In this document: positions 56,702 to 64,000 of the stretch, one piece after another
Numbering within the stretch: position 1 is the stretch's first letter
Layout of the letters: every line of letters starts with the position of its first letter
NCBI RefSeq assembly: GCF_014193255.1
Contig: NZ_JACHZB010000002.1
Coordinates: forward strand, 124,001 to 188,000
Length of the DNA stretch: 64,000 nucleotides
Origin: Rhizobium sp. BK196
GTDB taxonomy: Bacteria; Pseudomonadota; Alphaproteobacteria; Rhizobiales; Rhizobiaceae
Direction: 5' to 3'
Program-made: the position numbers and the translations under genes
Notes under the pieces: generated by a model
What the model was told of the DNA's origin: nothing
Databases searched by the model: none
What the model saw: the letters and a program-made list of their open reading frames with translations, nothing else

Positions 56702-57109
56702 GTGGCCCGCAAGAAAGAAACCACATCACTCATCTCCGAAGGTGCCAAACTTGGGGAGCCTGTGCCGCGAGCGATCGTCGACATCAACACGGCGTCGGTC
56801 GGCGTTCAACCGCAGCCGGAGTTCAACGTACAGGAAGAGCTCAGTTTCCTGCGAAACCAGTTGGAAAATATTAAACAGCAGCTTGCCGTCGCTACGGGCA
56901 CGGTGAAGGGTGGCGCTCGTCGGGCTGTGAAGCAGACGCAGGCAACCGTGAAGCTCCATCCGATTTCCAGCCTCATGGCGGTGGCTGCGGTTGTGGGTGC
57001 TTTCGCCATTGCGATCACCGCATCACGCTCGACGCCGCCCCGGTCGCGCTACGACCGGAGGCTCGCCGATCTTCGCGATTTGTACGAACGGGCACGCGAC
57101 CGCTTCTAG
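56702..57109 (+). CDS. Small membrane protein of unknown function (DUF883-like layout)
   Basis: This is a protein of about 135 residues. I use the GTG at 56702 because GGAGG stands 5 bases before it; an ATG at 56690 overlaps that site. A helical middle (EELSFLRNQLENIKQQLAVATG) could form a coiled coil. A single membrane segment (SSLMAVAAVVGAFAIAITA) near residue 90-110 is followed by a basic tail. It resembles ElaB/YqjD/DUF883 proteins in layout, but I do not claim homology. Confidence 0.6.
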   Translation: MARKKETTSLISEGAKLGEPVPRAIVDINTASVGVQPQPEFNVQEELSFLRNQLENIKQQLAVATGTVKGGARRAVKQTQATVKLHPISSLMAVAAVVGAFAIAITASRSTPPRSRYDRRLADLRDLYERARDRF

Positions 57110-57176
57110 TTAGATTTCGGTATTGCCGAAGAGCGGGAATCTCTTCAGCTTCGTTCCTGCGCGAAGCGGGGGAACC

Positions 57177-57401
57177 ATGCTCGACATCATCATTCAAACA
57201 AGCCTTGCTATCGTCGCGAAGACGGAGCGTCTGATAGAGAATGTCCGCCTTCAATGCGGCAGCCTGGACGACGTCCAGCATGAGCTCGACCGCCTTGCAG
57301 ACGCCGTGTTCCTGCTGGAGGACGCTGCAAACCTGTTGCGTCGAACCTTTGAGACGCGGCCCGATATCGCACGAGGGATGGTCCACGCCACCCTCCAATG
57401 A
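57177..57401 (+). CDS. Small hypothetical protein
   Basis: This protein has 74 residues from the ATG at 57177 (GGGGGAA upstream). It is mostly helical: LDIIIQTSLAIVAKTERLIE, then LDDVQHELDRLADAVFLLED. I recognise no family. It follows the small membrane protein on the same strand after 67 bases. Coding status is moderate: the start has a fair ribosome-binding site and no better gene competes. Confidence 0.45.
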   Translation: MLDIIIQTSLAIVAKTERLIENVRLQCGSLDDVQHELDRLADAVFLLEDAANLLRRTFETRPDIARGMVHATLQ

Positions 57402-57830
57402 ACGGCGTAACGTCTCGGCATCGGCGAGCACGAGCAACTTGGATAAATTCCTTAACGCCGAGGTGGAGGTTGGCCGAGTGCCGGTAGCGGATGACGCTCC
57501 ATTTAATAATAGCGACAATGGGCAGGGGTTTCCGTGGCGGTGCTGACTTGTCCGCAATTCTCCGGTTACCAAGTTGCGTCGAATGGAGGACGATCTTGTC
57601 GGATCGCTCTACTCAAGAGGCGTGTCTTCCATATGCTGGGGTGCCTCGCGGAACGGCTGCAGCCATGGTTCACGCCTCTTCGTCCAGACCGGGCAACTGC
57701 GATCCAAGAGCGCGACGGTAAGTGACACGCGTCACATGTCACGCGTTTTTCACGCGACACTCTGCGTCCTCATGCTTAGCTTCCTCAGCCGGAATGGGTT
57801 GGTGAGCCGTATTGCTGTGGGGACTGTGTA
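57402..57830 (+). other. Gene-poor stretch with a palindrome upstream of a DUF982 gene
   Basis: No convincing gene. At 57722-57735, GTGAC-ACGC-GTCAC is a perfect 5-bp palindrome with a near repeat (TGTCACGCG) just after it. It lies about 95 bases before the DUF982 gene and might be a regulator site. Short frames here have no recognisable family. Confidence 0.35.
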
Positions 57831-58094
57831 ATGAAATTCGACACCTCGACGGAATTTGATCAAGTCATCCTGATATTCAAGGACCCCGGCCGGCGGCTGA
57901 TCGTTCGCACTGCCCAGCAGGCCGCCAAAGCTTTGATCAAAGACTGGCCATCGGACGATGGCGAGGAATTTTTGTCCGCAGTCAAAGCGTGTCTCGACGT
58001 AATGACCGGAAAAGCCAGCAGCAACGAATTGAGAAATGCGATTCTTAGAGCAGCCAATGAAGCCGGTGTGGCTGCAGTCGCCGCCCTCCATTGA
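57831..58094 (+). CDS. DUF982 family protein
   Basis: This is a protein of 87 residues that matches the small rhizobial DUF982 family in order of motifs: GRRLIVRTAQQAAKALIKDWP, then EEFLSAVKACLDVMTGKAS and AILRAANEAGV. These proteins are common, often in many copies, in Rhizobium plasmids. Their function is unknown. No operon partner is evident. Confidence 0.75.
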   Translation: MKFDTSTEFDQVILIFKDPGRRLIVRTAQQAAKALIKDWPSDDGEEFLSAVKACLDVMTGKASSNELRNAILRAANEAGVAAVAALH

Positions 58095-58145
58095 GATTGG
58101 TGATTACCGTGAAGACCATTAAGACACCTTGCCTACCCTGAGGGG

Positions 58146-58330
58146 GCACTGGCAGCGCCGCTCTATCAGCCCAGCATTCCGCTTTACGAAGCCTGTCCGC
58201 AACAACTGCTCAGCCTCAACGGACTGTCGACGCTGCGGCAGGCCGCGGCGACCGCTATTGGTCGGACGGCGGCGCGGCGGCATCGGCCAAAGGGACCTGA
58301 CAATATTTGGCTGCGCACCGGGGGAGCATC
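58146..58330 (+). pseudogene. Autotransporter adhesin remnant (near the beta-barrel junction)
   Basis: One frame reads APLYQPSIPLYEACPQQLLS and LNGLSTLRQ. A second frame continues as GDRYWSDGGAAASAKG, and a third as PDNIWLRTG. Joined, these match the conserved stretch just before the outer-membrane barrel of rhizobial autotransporters (LYQPG-PLYEA...LLSLN-LPTL-QR-GNR-W...W-R). At least two frameshifts and missing ends show it is dead. It lies upstream of another surface adhesin gene. Confidence 0.6.
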
Positions 58331-58734
58331 GAGCCCGACAGCAGCACCACTGCCTTTAAGCGCTTACCTCATTTTCTTTAGCAATTACAATGATTTAAAT
58401 AGATGCAGATGACAACGCGGATCGGGCCGGAACCTTGCCATGCGCATATGCACCTTGTAGCCAAGGCCGAGCCGGCCTTGCCCCGAGCTCGACGAAACGG
58501 GCATCCGAACCGACGCAAGGAATCGCACACCGAGATCGCAGACCTCGTACGGCAATGAACATCGTATTTTGACGGCCTGAGATTCGTCTTGGAAAGGTCC
58601 TGACAAAGCTGAATCTTGATTTCAGGCCGCTACGCGCGGCGGAAGGTTTCCAGCGATCAATTGAGAATTTCTCAAGAACGAAATGATAAACATCAATCCT
58701 CAATGAGAATCACTATGTGTAGAAACATTTGACG
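58331..58734. other. Gene-poor stretch
   Basis: These 404 bases follow the autotransporter remnant and precede the hypothetical gene at 58735. Part of it is A/T-rich, with likely promoter sequence near 58670-58730, but I cannot pick out a certain -35/-10 pair. No gene or RNA is recognised. Confidence 0.4.
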
Positions 58735-59667
58735 ATGAATTCATCGCCCGCTCCCTTGGCATGCAAAGAGCTCTATCACACCGTCCGACAGTACGGACAG
58801 CGTCCTCTCTGGCGCCTTGCGACTGAATTCTTGCAGCGTGAAGAGCTGGGGCGTCATATTCTTCGATATTGCGTCGAGATGAACCGGGAGCGGTCGCCAC
58901 GCAAGACTTCGAACAAGATCTTCGGTCAGCAATTCCGCTATATGATTTGCTTCAACCTGATCAGCAATTATATGAGCTGGCAGCGGGGCGATGGGGAGCC
59001 CCCAACCTTGAAGATGCTTCAGGAAACCGGTTTCGCCAGCCCCCGGCATGTCGCGGACCTGATTGCGCTTCTGCGCGACAGTAACCACGTCATCGCACAG
59101 CGGCAGACAACGGACCGTCGTTTGATTTATCTCATCCCGTCGCCGAAGCTCCTTCTCGAAGTGGCGCGTTCCCCCCTGTCCTTCCTGAAAATATCGGAAG
59201 ATATCAAACCTGCCGATCGATCACTCGCCAATGTTCTTGTGAAGAACCCGGATTTCCTTGCTTTGTGGATCGGCCGGTCCGATGAGGAGTTCAAGAAGCT
59301 CGATACCGTCTTCCAGCCTTTTGCAAATATTGTGCAGTTTAGCACGCGCGATGCGGGCTACCTCATCCTCACGGCTGTGATTGGATCCTACTATAGCAAT
59401 ATATATCATGAGGAACCGTGGAAGACGGGCCTGGCACCGGAGAACCTTGCCCGACGCTTCGGGGTTTCGCGCCAGCATGTCCGCAACCTCTTTTCGGAAG
59501 CGCGAGAAAGTGGTGTGTTCGCGGTCAATCGTGGCCAGCTTTCCGATATCAATGCGGCGTTCGTCAGTGAGTTTGAAACATGGTCCGTTGGACAGATGGC
59601 TCACTATCGACTGCTTGCGGAAGAGATAGCCAATTTGGCTGCGGCCGGGGCAACTTCCGAAGCCTGA
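58735..59667 (+). CDS. Hypothetical protein with a possible winged-helix domain
   Basis: This protein has 310 residues from the ATG at 58735; a TTG two codons earlier is an alternative. It is rich in helices. Two stretches look like HTH or winged-helix units: LKMLQETGFASPRHVADLIA (about 89-108) and LARRFGVSRQHVRNLFSEAR (about 240-259). It may be a transcription factor of a type I cannot name. It lies directly before the giant adhesin gene on the same strand, so it may regulate it. Confidence 0.6.
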   Translation: MNSSPAPLACKELYHTVRQYGQRPLWRLATEFLQREELGRHILRYCVEMNRERSPRKTSNKIFGQQFRYMICFNLISNYMSWQRGDGEPPTLKMLQETGFASPRHVADLIALLRDSNHVIAQRQTTDRRLIYLIPSPKLLLEVARSPLSFLKISEDIKPADRSLANVLVKNPDFLALWIGRSDEEFKKLDTVFQPFANIVQFSTRDAGYLILTAVIGSYYSNIYHEEPWKTGLAPENLARRFGVSRQHVRNLFSEARESGVFAVNRGQLSDINAAFVSEFETWSVGQMAHYRLLAEEIANLAAAGATSEA

Positions 59668-59873
59668 GCGAAAGCCGTTCCTCGACATCGCCTTTCAAGA
59701 AGATTGTCTCCGTCGCGTAACGGATCGATGCAAACTTTGGACTGTTTGCGAGCGTGCTCGTCTCCTATAAGGCGCTGGGGCAAAACATCAAAGTCATGAA
59801 GTGCGCGGAATGACCGACGGCCAAGGCACCACGTTTTGCGTCGGAGTCTGGACACTCGCGCCGAAGGAGCACG

Positions 59874-62800
59874 ATGAAGTTCTTCGTGTTCGTCACCGGG
59901 GACAAAGGGCAGGGACCAATGATTCCGTTCGCGTTTGCAGACCTGAAGGCGAAGCTGTTGTCGACCACAGCACTTGCGTTTGCGCTTGCCGCGGGCGCGG
60001 CTGGCTTTACGCGATCGGCCGTCGCTGATCCGCTTCCGACCGATGCAAGTGTTGCCGCGGGACAGGTATCGATCGGCTCGGCAGGAAAGTCGATGACGAT
60101 TACGCAAGGCTCGCAGGATGCCATCGTCAACTGGAACAGCTTTTCGATCAGCCAGGACCATGCGGTCGACTTCGTTCAGCCGGGAAGCTCCTCCTCCATC
60201 CTCAACCGCGTCACTGGATCGACCACATCGACGATCGCCGGATCTCTCACCGGAAACGGTCAGGTCTATCTCATCAACCCCAACGGCATCGCAATTACCA
60301 GGACCGGCAATGTCAAGGTCGGCGCGGGCTTCGTGGCGTCCACACTGGATACCAGCGACGAGGAGTTTCTCAAGGGGAAGAGGGCGTTTGCCGGCGAGGG
60401 TGCTTCCGCGTCGGTGGAAAACAGCGGTGTGATCGACATCGGCCACGGCGGTTATGCCGCCTTGATCGGTGGTCAGGTGAGTAATGACGGGCTCATCAGC
60501 GTGCCGATGGGCAAGGTCGGACTGGGATCAGGCGAAGACGCGACGCTCGACCTGTCGGGAGACGGATTTCTGCAAGTTGCAGTGCCGACTAAAGCGGGCG
60601 GTGCGGATGCGCTTATCAAGAACGGTGGCCGCATTTCCGCCGATGGCGGCCGTATTGTCATTTCGGCCGCAACGGCTCGAGAGACTGCGCGAAAGGCCAT
60701 CAACATCCCCGGATCGATCGAGGCGAGAACGATCGGCGGCAGGCAAGGCGAGATCGTCATTGGCGGTGGAGCAGGAGGGAGCGTCTCGATATCCGGCCGC
60801 TTGAATGCCACTGCCAAGAACGCCGGCAAGGGCGGCAAGGTCAAGGTCACCGGCAAATCGGTGACGCTGAACGGTGCCTTAGTCGATGCCTCCGGCGCGG
60901 CCGGAGGCGGCACGATAGAAATCGGCGGCAATCGTCAGGGCAAAGGACCTTTGCCGCGTGCCGAAACAACGGGGGTGGATCGACAAAGCGTAATCCGTGC
61001 GGATGCGACCGACGACGGTGCGGGCGGGAACATTGTTGTTTGGTCTGACCAGTCCACCACCTTTGACGGACTGGTTACGGCGAAGGGCAAAGGGGTCGGA
61101 TCGGGAGGAGAAGTTGAGGTCTCGGGCAAGGCGAAGCTCGACTTTTCCGGCGCGGTCGATTTGACGGCTGAGAACGGCCGGTTTGGCAATTTGCTCCTCG
61201 ATCCCTACAACGTCACCATCGCTCTCGAACCGGCCGCCCACTCGAACGGCATGAGTCCCACAGGCAACGACAGTGTGATAGACGCCATCACGCTGCAGAA
61301 CGCATTGGCAACCTCGAACGTCACAATCGCAACCGGCGGATCGGGATCGCCGGGCGACCAGGCCGGAAATATCACCGTTGCTTTCGCAGGGGATCTTTTC
61401 TGGTCGAGCGATTCGACCCTTACGCTTTCAGCCTACGGCAACATTTATCTCGATACGCCTATCGTTGCCACCGGCGCCAACGCAGGCCTGGTCCTGAATT
61501 ATGGCGACTTCGCCACCAGCGGCACCGCCTCGAGCGGCAGTGACTATTTCGTTCATCGGCCTGTCACTCTTTCGGGGGCCAATGCCGGCCTGACCATTAA
61601 TGGACAGGCTTATACGCTCATCCACAGCGCCGATCAGTTGCAAGCCATGAATGCGAACCTTGGCGGCAATTATGCCTTGGCCGGAATGCTCGATCTTCAA
61701 CCGACATTTAGCTGGAACAACAACACCGGCATGATCCCGATCGGCGATTATACAGATCCCTTCACTGGCACGTTTACGGGAATGGGCAATGCCGTCGAAT
61801 CGCTCTTTTTGATGAAGACCGATCGGGAGGCCGCCGGTTTGTTCGGCGTCTCATCCGGTACGGTCCGTGACGTCGAAGTCAATGGCATCGTCACTGGATC
61901 GAAGTATGTCGGCTCTCTCGTGGGTGTCAATCACGGCATCGTCAAGTACGCCTCCGGGAATGGCATTTTAGGGGGTAATCTCTACGCCGGAGGGCTTGTC
62001 GGTCTCAACACCGGGACGATTTACGGCTCACATACTGACGGCATGGCACTCAACACGCAGGGAGCTGGCAATGGTGGCCTGGTCGGGCGCAATGACGGCG
62101 CGATTGATGAGAGTTATGCCAACATCACTGTTTCCGGCTGGACATCGATCGGAGGCTTGGTCGGGGAAAACAATGGCGCAATAACCTCATCTCATTCAGG
62201 ATCAGGCGTCACCGGCATAACTTCAGTCGGTGGGCTTGCGGGTAAAAACCATGGGACGATAACCAACTCCTACGCCACAGGGGCGGTCAATGGCGTCAAC
62301 AATGTCGGCGGCCTGGTCGGCGAAAATGACGGTTCGATCTCCAGTGCATATGCGACCGGCGGTGTCGGAGTTTCCGGCAGCGTAGGGTATGCCGCCGTGG
62401 GAGGCCTCATCGGATCCAATTCCGGCCTGCTACATGATGTCTACGCAACAGGCAACGTCCACGTGACGCAGAATCTCGGTGGCGAGATCGTCAATGATCC
62501 GATCCCCGACGTGCTCATCCCGCTCGTTTCAGGGGGGGGAGGTGGGTCCTACCCGCAAACTACGGACCTGCGAGGCATACAGAGGGTCGGCGGCCTGATT
62601 GGCTTCAACAGCGGTGAGCTCATCGATGCATATGCCACCGGCGATGTCACCGGCACCGTGACCGGATTTCAAGGCGTGATCTACCAGTTTGTCGGCGGAT
62701 TGATCGGTGAAAACGGCGGTAGGGTCAGCAATGTTTTTGCGACTGGTGATGTGGATACCAGCACAGGTGGTGCGGACGGCGGGTCTAATGCATACGGGAC

Positions 62801-64000
62801 AGGGGGACTCGTTGGCCTGAACATTCGATCGGCGAGCAATGGCGAGGCGACGGTTTCCAATGCATATGCAACGGGCAATGTGAATGGCGGATTTGGTACG
62901 GGGGGACTGATTGGTGTCAACGGTACCGGTGCGTTCGTCAGCAACTCCTACGCAACCGGTAATGTTTCCGGCTTGAGCATGATCGGCGGGCTCGTCGGGT
63001 TGAATCAGGATGGAACGGTCAATGGCTCCTATTCGACCGGTGCCGTGAGTGCAGAAATCAGTACTGTCGGAGGGCTTATTGGACGCAATCTCGGAACCAT
63101 CCTCGGCAGCTTCTGGAACGTCACTTCCTCGGGCCTCGCCAATGGTTTCGGCAGTGGCACCGTCGCCGGAGCGACCGGTCTTGACAACTCGCAGATGATG
63201 CATCTGGCGAGCTTTGAGACGGCCGGCTGGGACATAGACGACGCAGCCGGCACCGGCTCTGTCTGGCGCATCTACGACGGATATACCTCGCCCTTGCTGC
63301 GCAGCTTCTTGACGCCGGTTACCGTCAAGGCGAACGACGGCAGCAAGGTTTATGACGGGACGGACCAGGGTGGGGAGCCGGGCTACACCGTTTCAGTCGC
63401 CGGAGCGGAGGTTCTCGGAACCGCATCTTACGCCGGATCGGGCAGGAATGTCGGCAGTCACGAACTGACCGTATCCGGCCTTTATTCCAGCCAGCAAGGC
63501 AGCGATATCAGCTATGCCGCCGGGACGCTCACGATCACACCACGCGCCATTACCGTCATTGCCGGAGACGTGAGCCGAACGTATGGCGATGCCAATCCTA
63601 CATTGGGCTATAGCGTGGGCGGCGCAGGTCTCGTCGAGGGCGACGCGCTTTCGGGCGCTCTCACAACTGCGGCTACCGCTTCCTCCGGCGTTGGTTCCTA
63701 TGCGATCGGCCGGGGCAGCCTCGCCGCATCCTCCAATTACGAGGTCACGTATCAGGGCGGCGTTCTGACGGTGACGCCACGGGCTATTACGGTGGCCGCA
63801 AACGAAGCGATCCGGACCTATGGCAATGAGAATTCCGCATTTACCTATAGCATCGGAGGTGCGGGGCTGGTGAACGGCGACAGGCTCGATGGTGCGCTTG
63901 CCACGACGGCAACCGCACAATCCAATGTCGGCAGCTATCTTGTTACACAAGGCACGCTGAACAACGACAACTATGCGATCAGCTATCAGGCGAATGTCCT
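59874..64000 (+). CDS. Filamentous-haemagglutinin-type giant adhesin (TPS domain, GLUG and MBG repeats), 3' end outside window
   Basis: The frame is open from the ATG at 59874 (GAAGGAGCACG upstream) to the window end, at least 1375 residues. A long signal region (about 1-52) is followed by a two-partner-secretion domain (about 55-170) with YLINPNGIAI near 130-139. About 13 GLUG-type repeats (GGLVGxNxG) fill residues 670-1080. A YDG-type domain and at least two MBG-type repeats (RAITVIAGDVSRTYGD and RAITVAANEAIRTYGN) follow. It should be exported by a TpsB partner and act in surface attachment. No TpsB gene is in the window; it may lie downstream. Confidence 0.85.
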   Translation, partial: MKFFVFVTGDKGQGPMIPFAFADLKAKLLSTTALAFALAAGAAGFTRSAVADPLPTDASVAAGQVSIGSAGKSMTITQGSQDAIVNWNSFSISQDHAVDFVQPGSSSSILNRVTGSTTSTIAGSLTGNGQVYLINPNGIAITRTGNVKVGAGFVASTLDTSDEEFLKGKRAFAGEGASASVENSGVIDIGHGGYAALIGGQVSNDGLISVPMGKVGLGSGEDATLDLSGDGFLQVAVPTKAGGADALIKNGGRISADGGRIVISAATARETARKAINIPGSIEARTIGGRQGEIVIGGGAGGSVSISGRLNATAKNAGKGGKVKVTGKSVTLNGALVDASGAAGGGTIEIGGNRQGKGPLPRAETTGVDRQSVIRADATDDGAGGNIVVWSDQSTTFDGLVTAKGKGVGSGGEVEVSGKAKLDFSGAVDLTAENGRFGNLLLDPYNVTIALEPAAHSNGMSPTGNDSVIDAITLQNALATSNVTIATGGSGSPGDQAGNITVAFAGDLFWSSDSTLTLSAYGNIYLDTPIVATGANAGLVLNYGDFATSGTASSGSDYFVHRPVTLSGANAGLTINGQAYTLIHSADQLQAMNANLGGNYALAGMLDLQPTFSWNNNTGMIPIGDYTDPFTGTFTGMGNAVESLFLMKTDREAAGLFGVSSGTVRDVEVNGIVTGSKYVGSLVGVNHGIVKYASGNGILGGNLYAGGLVGLNTGTIYGSHTDGMALNTQGAGNGGLVGRNDGAIDESYANITVSGWTSIGGLVGENNGAITSSHSGSGVTGITSVGGLAGKNHGTITNSYATGAVNGVNNVGGLVGENDGSISSAYATGGVGVSGSVGYAAVGGLIGSNSGLLHDVYATGNVHVTQNLGGEIVNDPIPDVLIPLVSGGGGGSYPQTTDLRGIQRVGGLIGFNSGELIDAYATGDVTGTVTGFQGVIYQFVGGLIGENGGRVSNVFATGDVDTSTGGADGGSNAYGTGGLVGLNIRSASNGEATVSNAYATGNVNGGFGTGGLIGVNGTGAFVSNSYATGNVSGLSMIGGLVGLNQDGTVNGSYSTGAVSAEISTVGGLIGRNLGTILGSFWNVTSSGLANGFGSGTVAGATGLDNSQMMHLASFETAGWDIDDAAGTGSVWRIYDGYTSPLLRSFLTPVTVKANDGSKVYDGTDQGGEPGYTVSVAGAEVLGTASYAGSGRNVGSHELTVSGLYSSQQGSDISYAAGTLTITPRAITVIAGDVSRTYGDANPTLGYSVGGAGLVEGDALSGALTTAATASSGVGSYAIGRGSLAASSNYEVTYQGGVLTVTPRAITVAANEAIRTYGNENSAFTYSIGGAGLVNGDRLDGALATTATAQSNVGSYLVTQGTLNNDNYAISYQANV

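Noticed and set aside
61890-63110. The regular repeats as a possible CRISPR array.
   Set aside because: Repeats are in one open frame, vary in length and sequence, and encode GLUG protein motifs.

Overview
The window looks like part of a large replicon (probably a plasmid or chromid) of a Rhizobium close to R. leguminosarum or R. etli. The reasons are the GC-rich coding sequence, the density of sugar and peptide ABC importers, a RIME-type double palindrome, a DUF982 gene, and a D-apiose degradation set of the kind described in R. etli. I saw no rRNA genes, nodulation genes, complete insertion sequences, CRISPR arrays or replication genes.

Layout. 1-4.3 kb (+): the end of a peptide/opine-type ABC operon (binding protein, two permeases, two ATPases). 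4.9-10.7 kb (-): a MalEFGK-type sugar importer with a cytoplasmic apiosidase-like glycoside hydrolase. 10.8-24.6 kb (-): D-apiose catabolism. It holds D-apiose dehydrogenase, D-apionolactonase, D-apionate oxidoisomerase, 3-oxo-isoapionate kinase, a RuBisCO-like protein, LerI/DerI-type isomerases, DhaKL and an Rbs-type importer. A divergent GntR regulator follows at 24.7 kb. A 13-bp motif recurs in front of all three transcription units and is the likely shared operator, so the hydrolase and second importer probably belong to the same regulon.

25.5-26.5 kb is gene-poor and carries a degenerate tRNA-like element. 26.5-31.8 kb (-): an RraA-family aldolase, an IlvD/Edd sugar-acid dehydratase and a Tau/Ssu-type ABC importer whose binding-protein gene is frameshifted, opposite a second GntR regulator. 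33-39.5 kb: a LacI regulator with a 36-bp palindrome upstream of an Frc-type importer, followed by a sugar isomerase-like protein, an inositol dehydrogenase-like protein and a truncated RpiR gene. A vapC remnant lies just beyond. 40-54.1 kb: an MFS transporter and an RpiR-controlled locus. The locus has GH20 hexosaminidase, SDR, RpiR, RidA, an NTF2-like protein, an M81 peptidase, a DSD1-like PLP enzyme, a second MalEFGK-type importer and a Gfo/Idh/MocA oxidoreductase. It may degrade an amino sugar joined to an amino-acid-like group. 54.7-56.5 kb: an exported lactonase-like metallo-hydrolase opposite an AraC regulator. 56.7-59.7 kb: small rhizobial hypotheticals and a decayed autotransporter. 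59.9-64 kb: a giant filamentous-haemagglutinin-type adhesin that runs off the window.

Taken together, this is a plant-associated catabolic region: separate importer-plus-pathway cassettes, each with its own regulator, for sugars and glycosides from plant wall or rhizosphere, next to adhesion genes. All functions are read from sequence motifs and memory of the families; nothing was searched.
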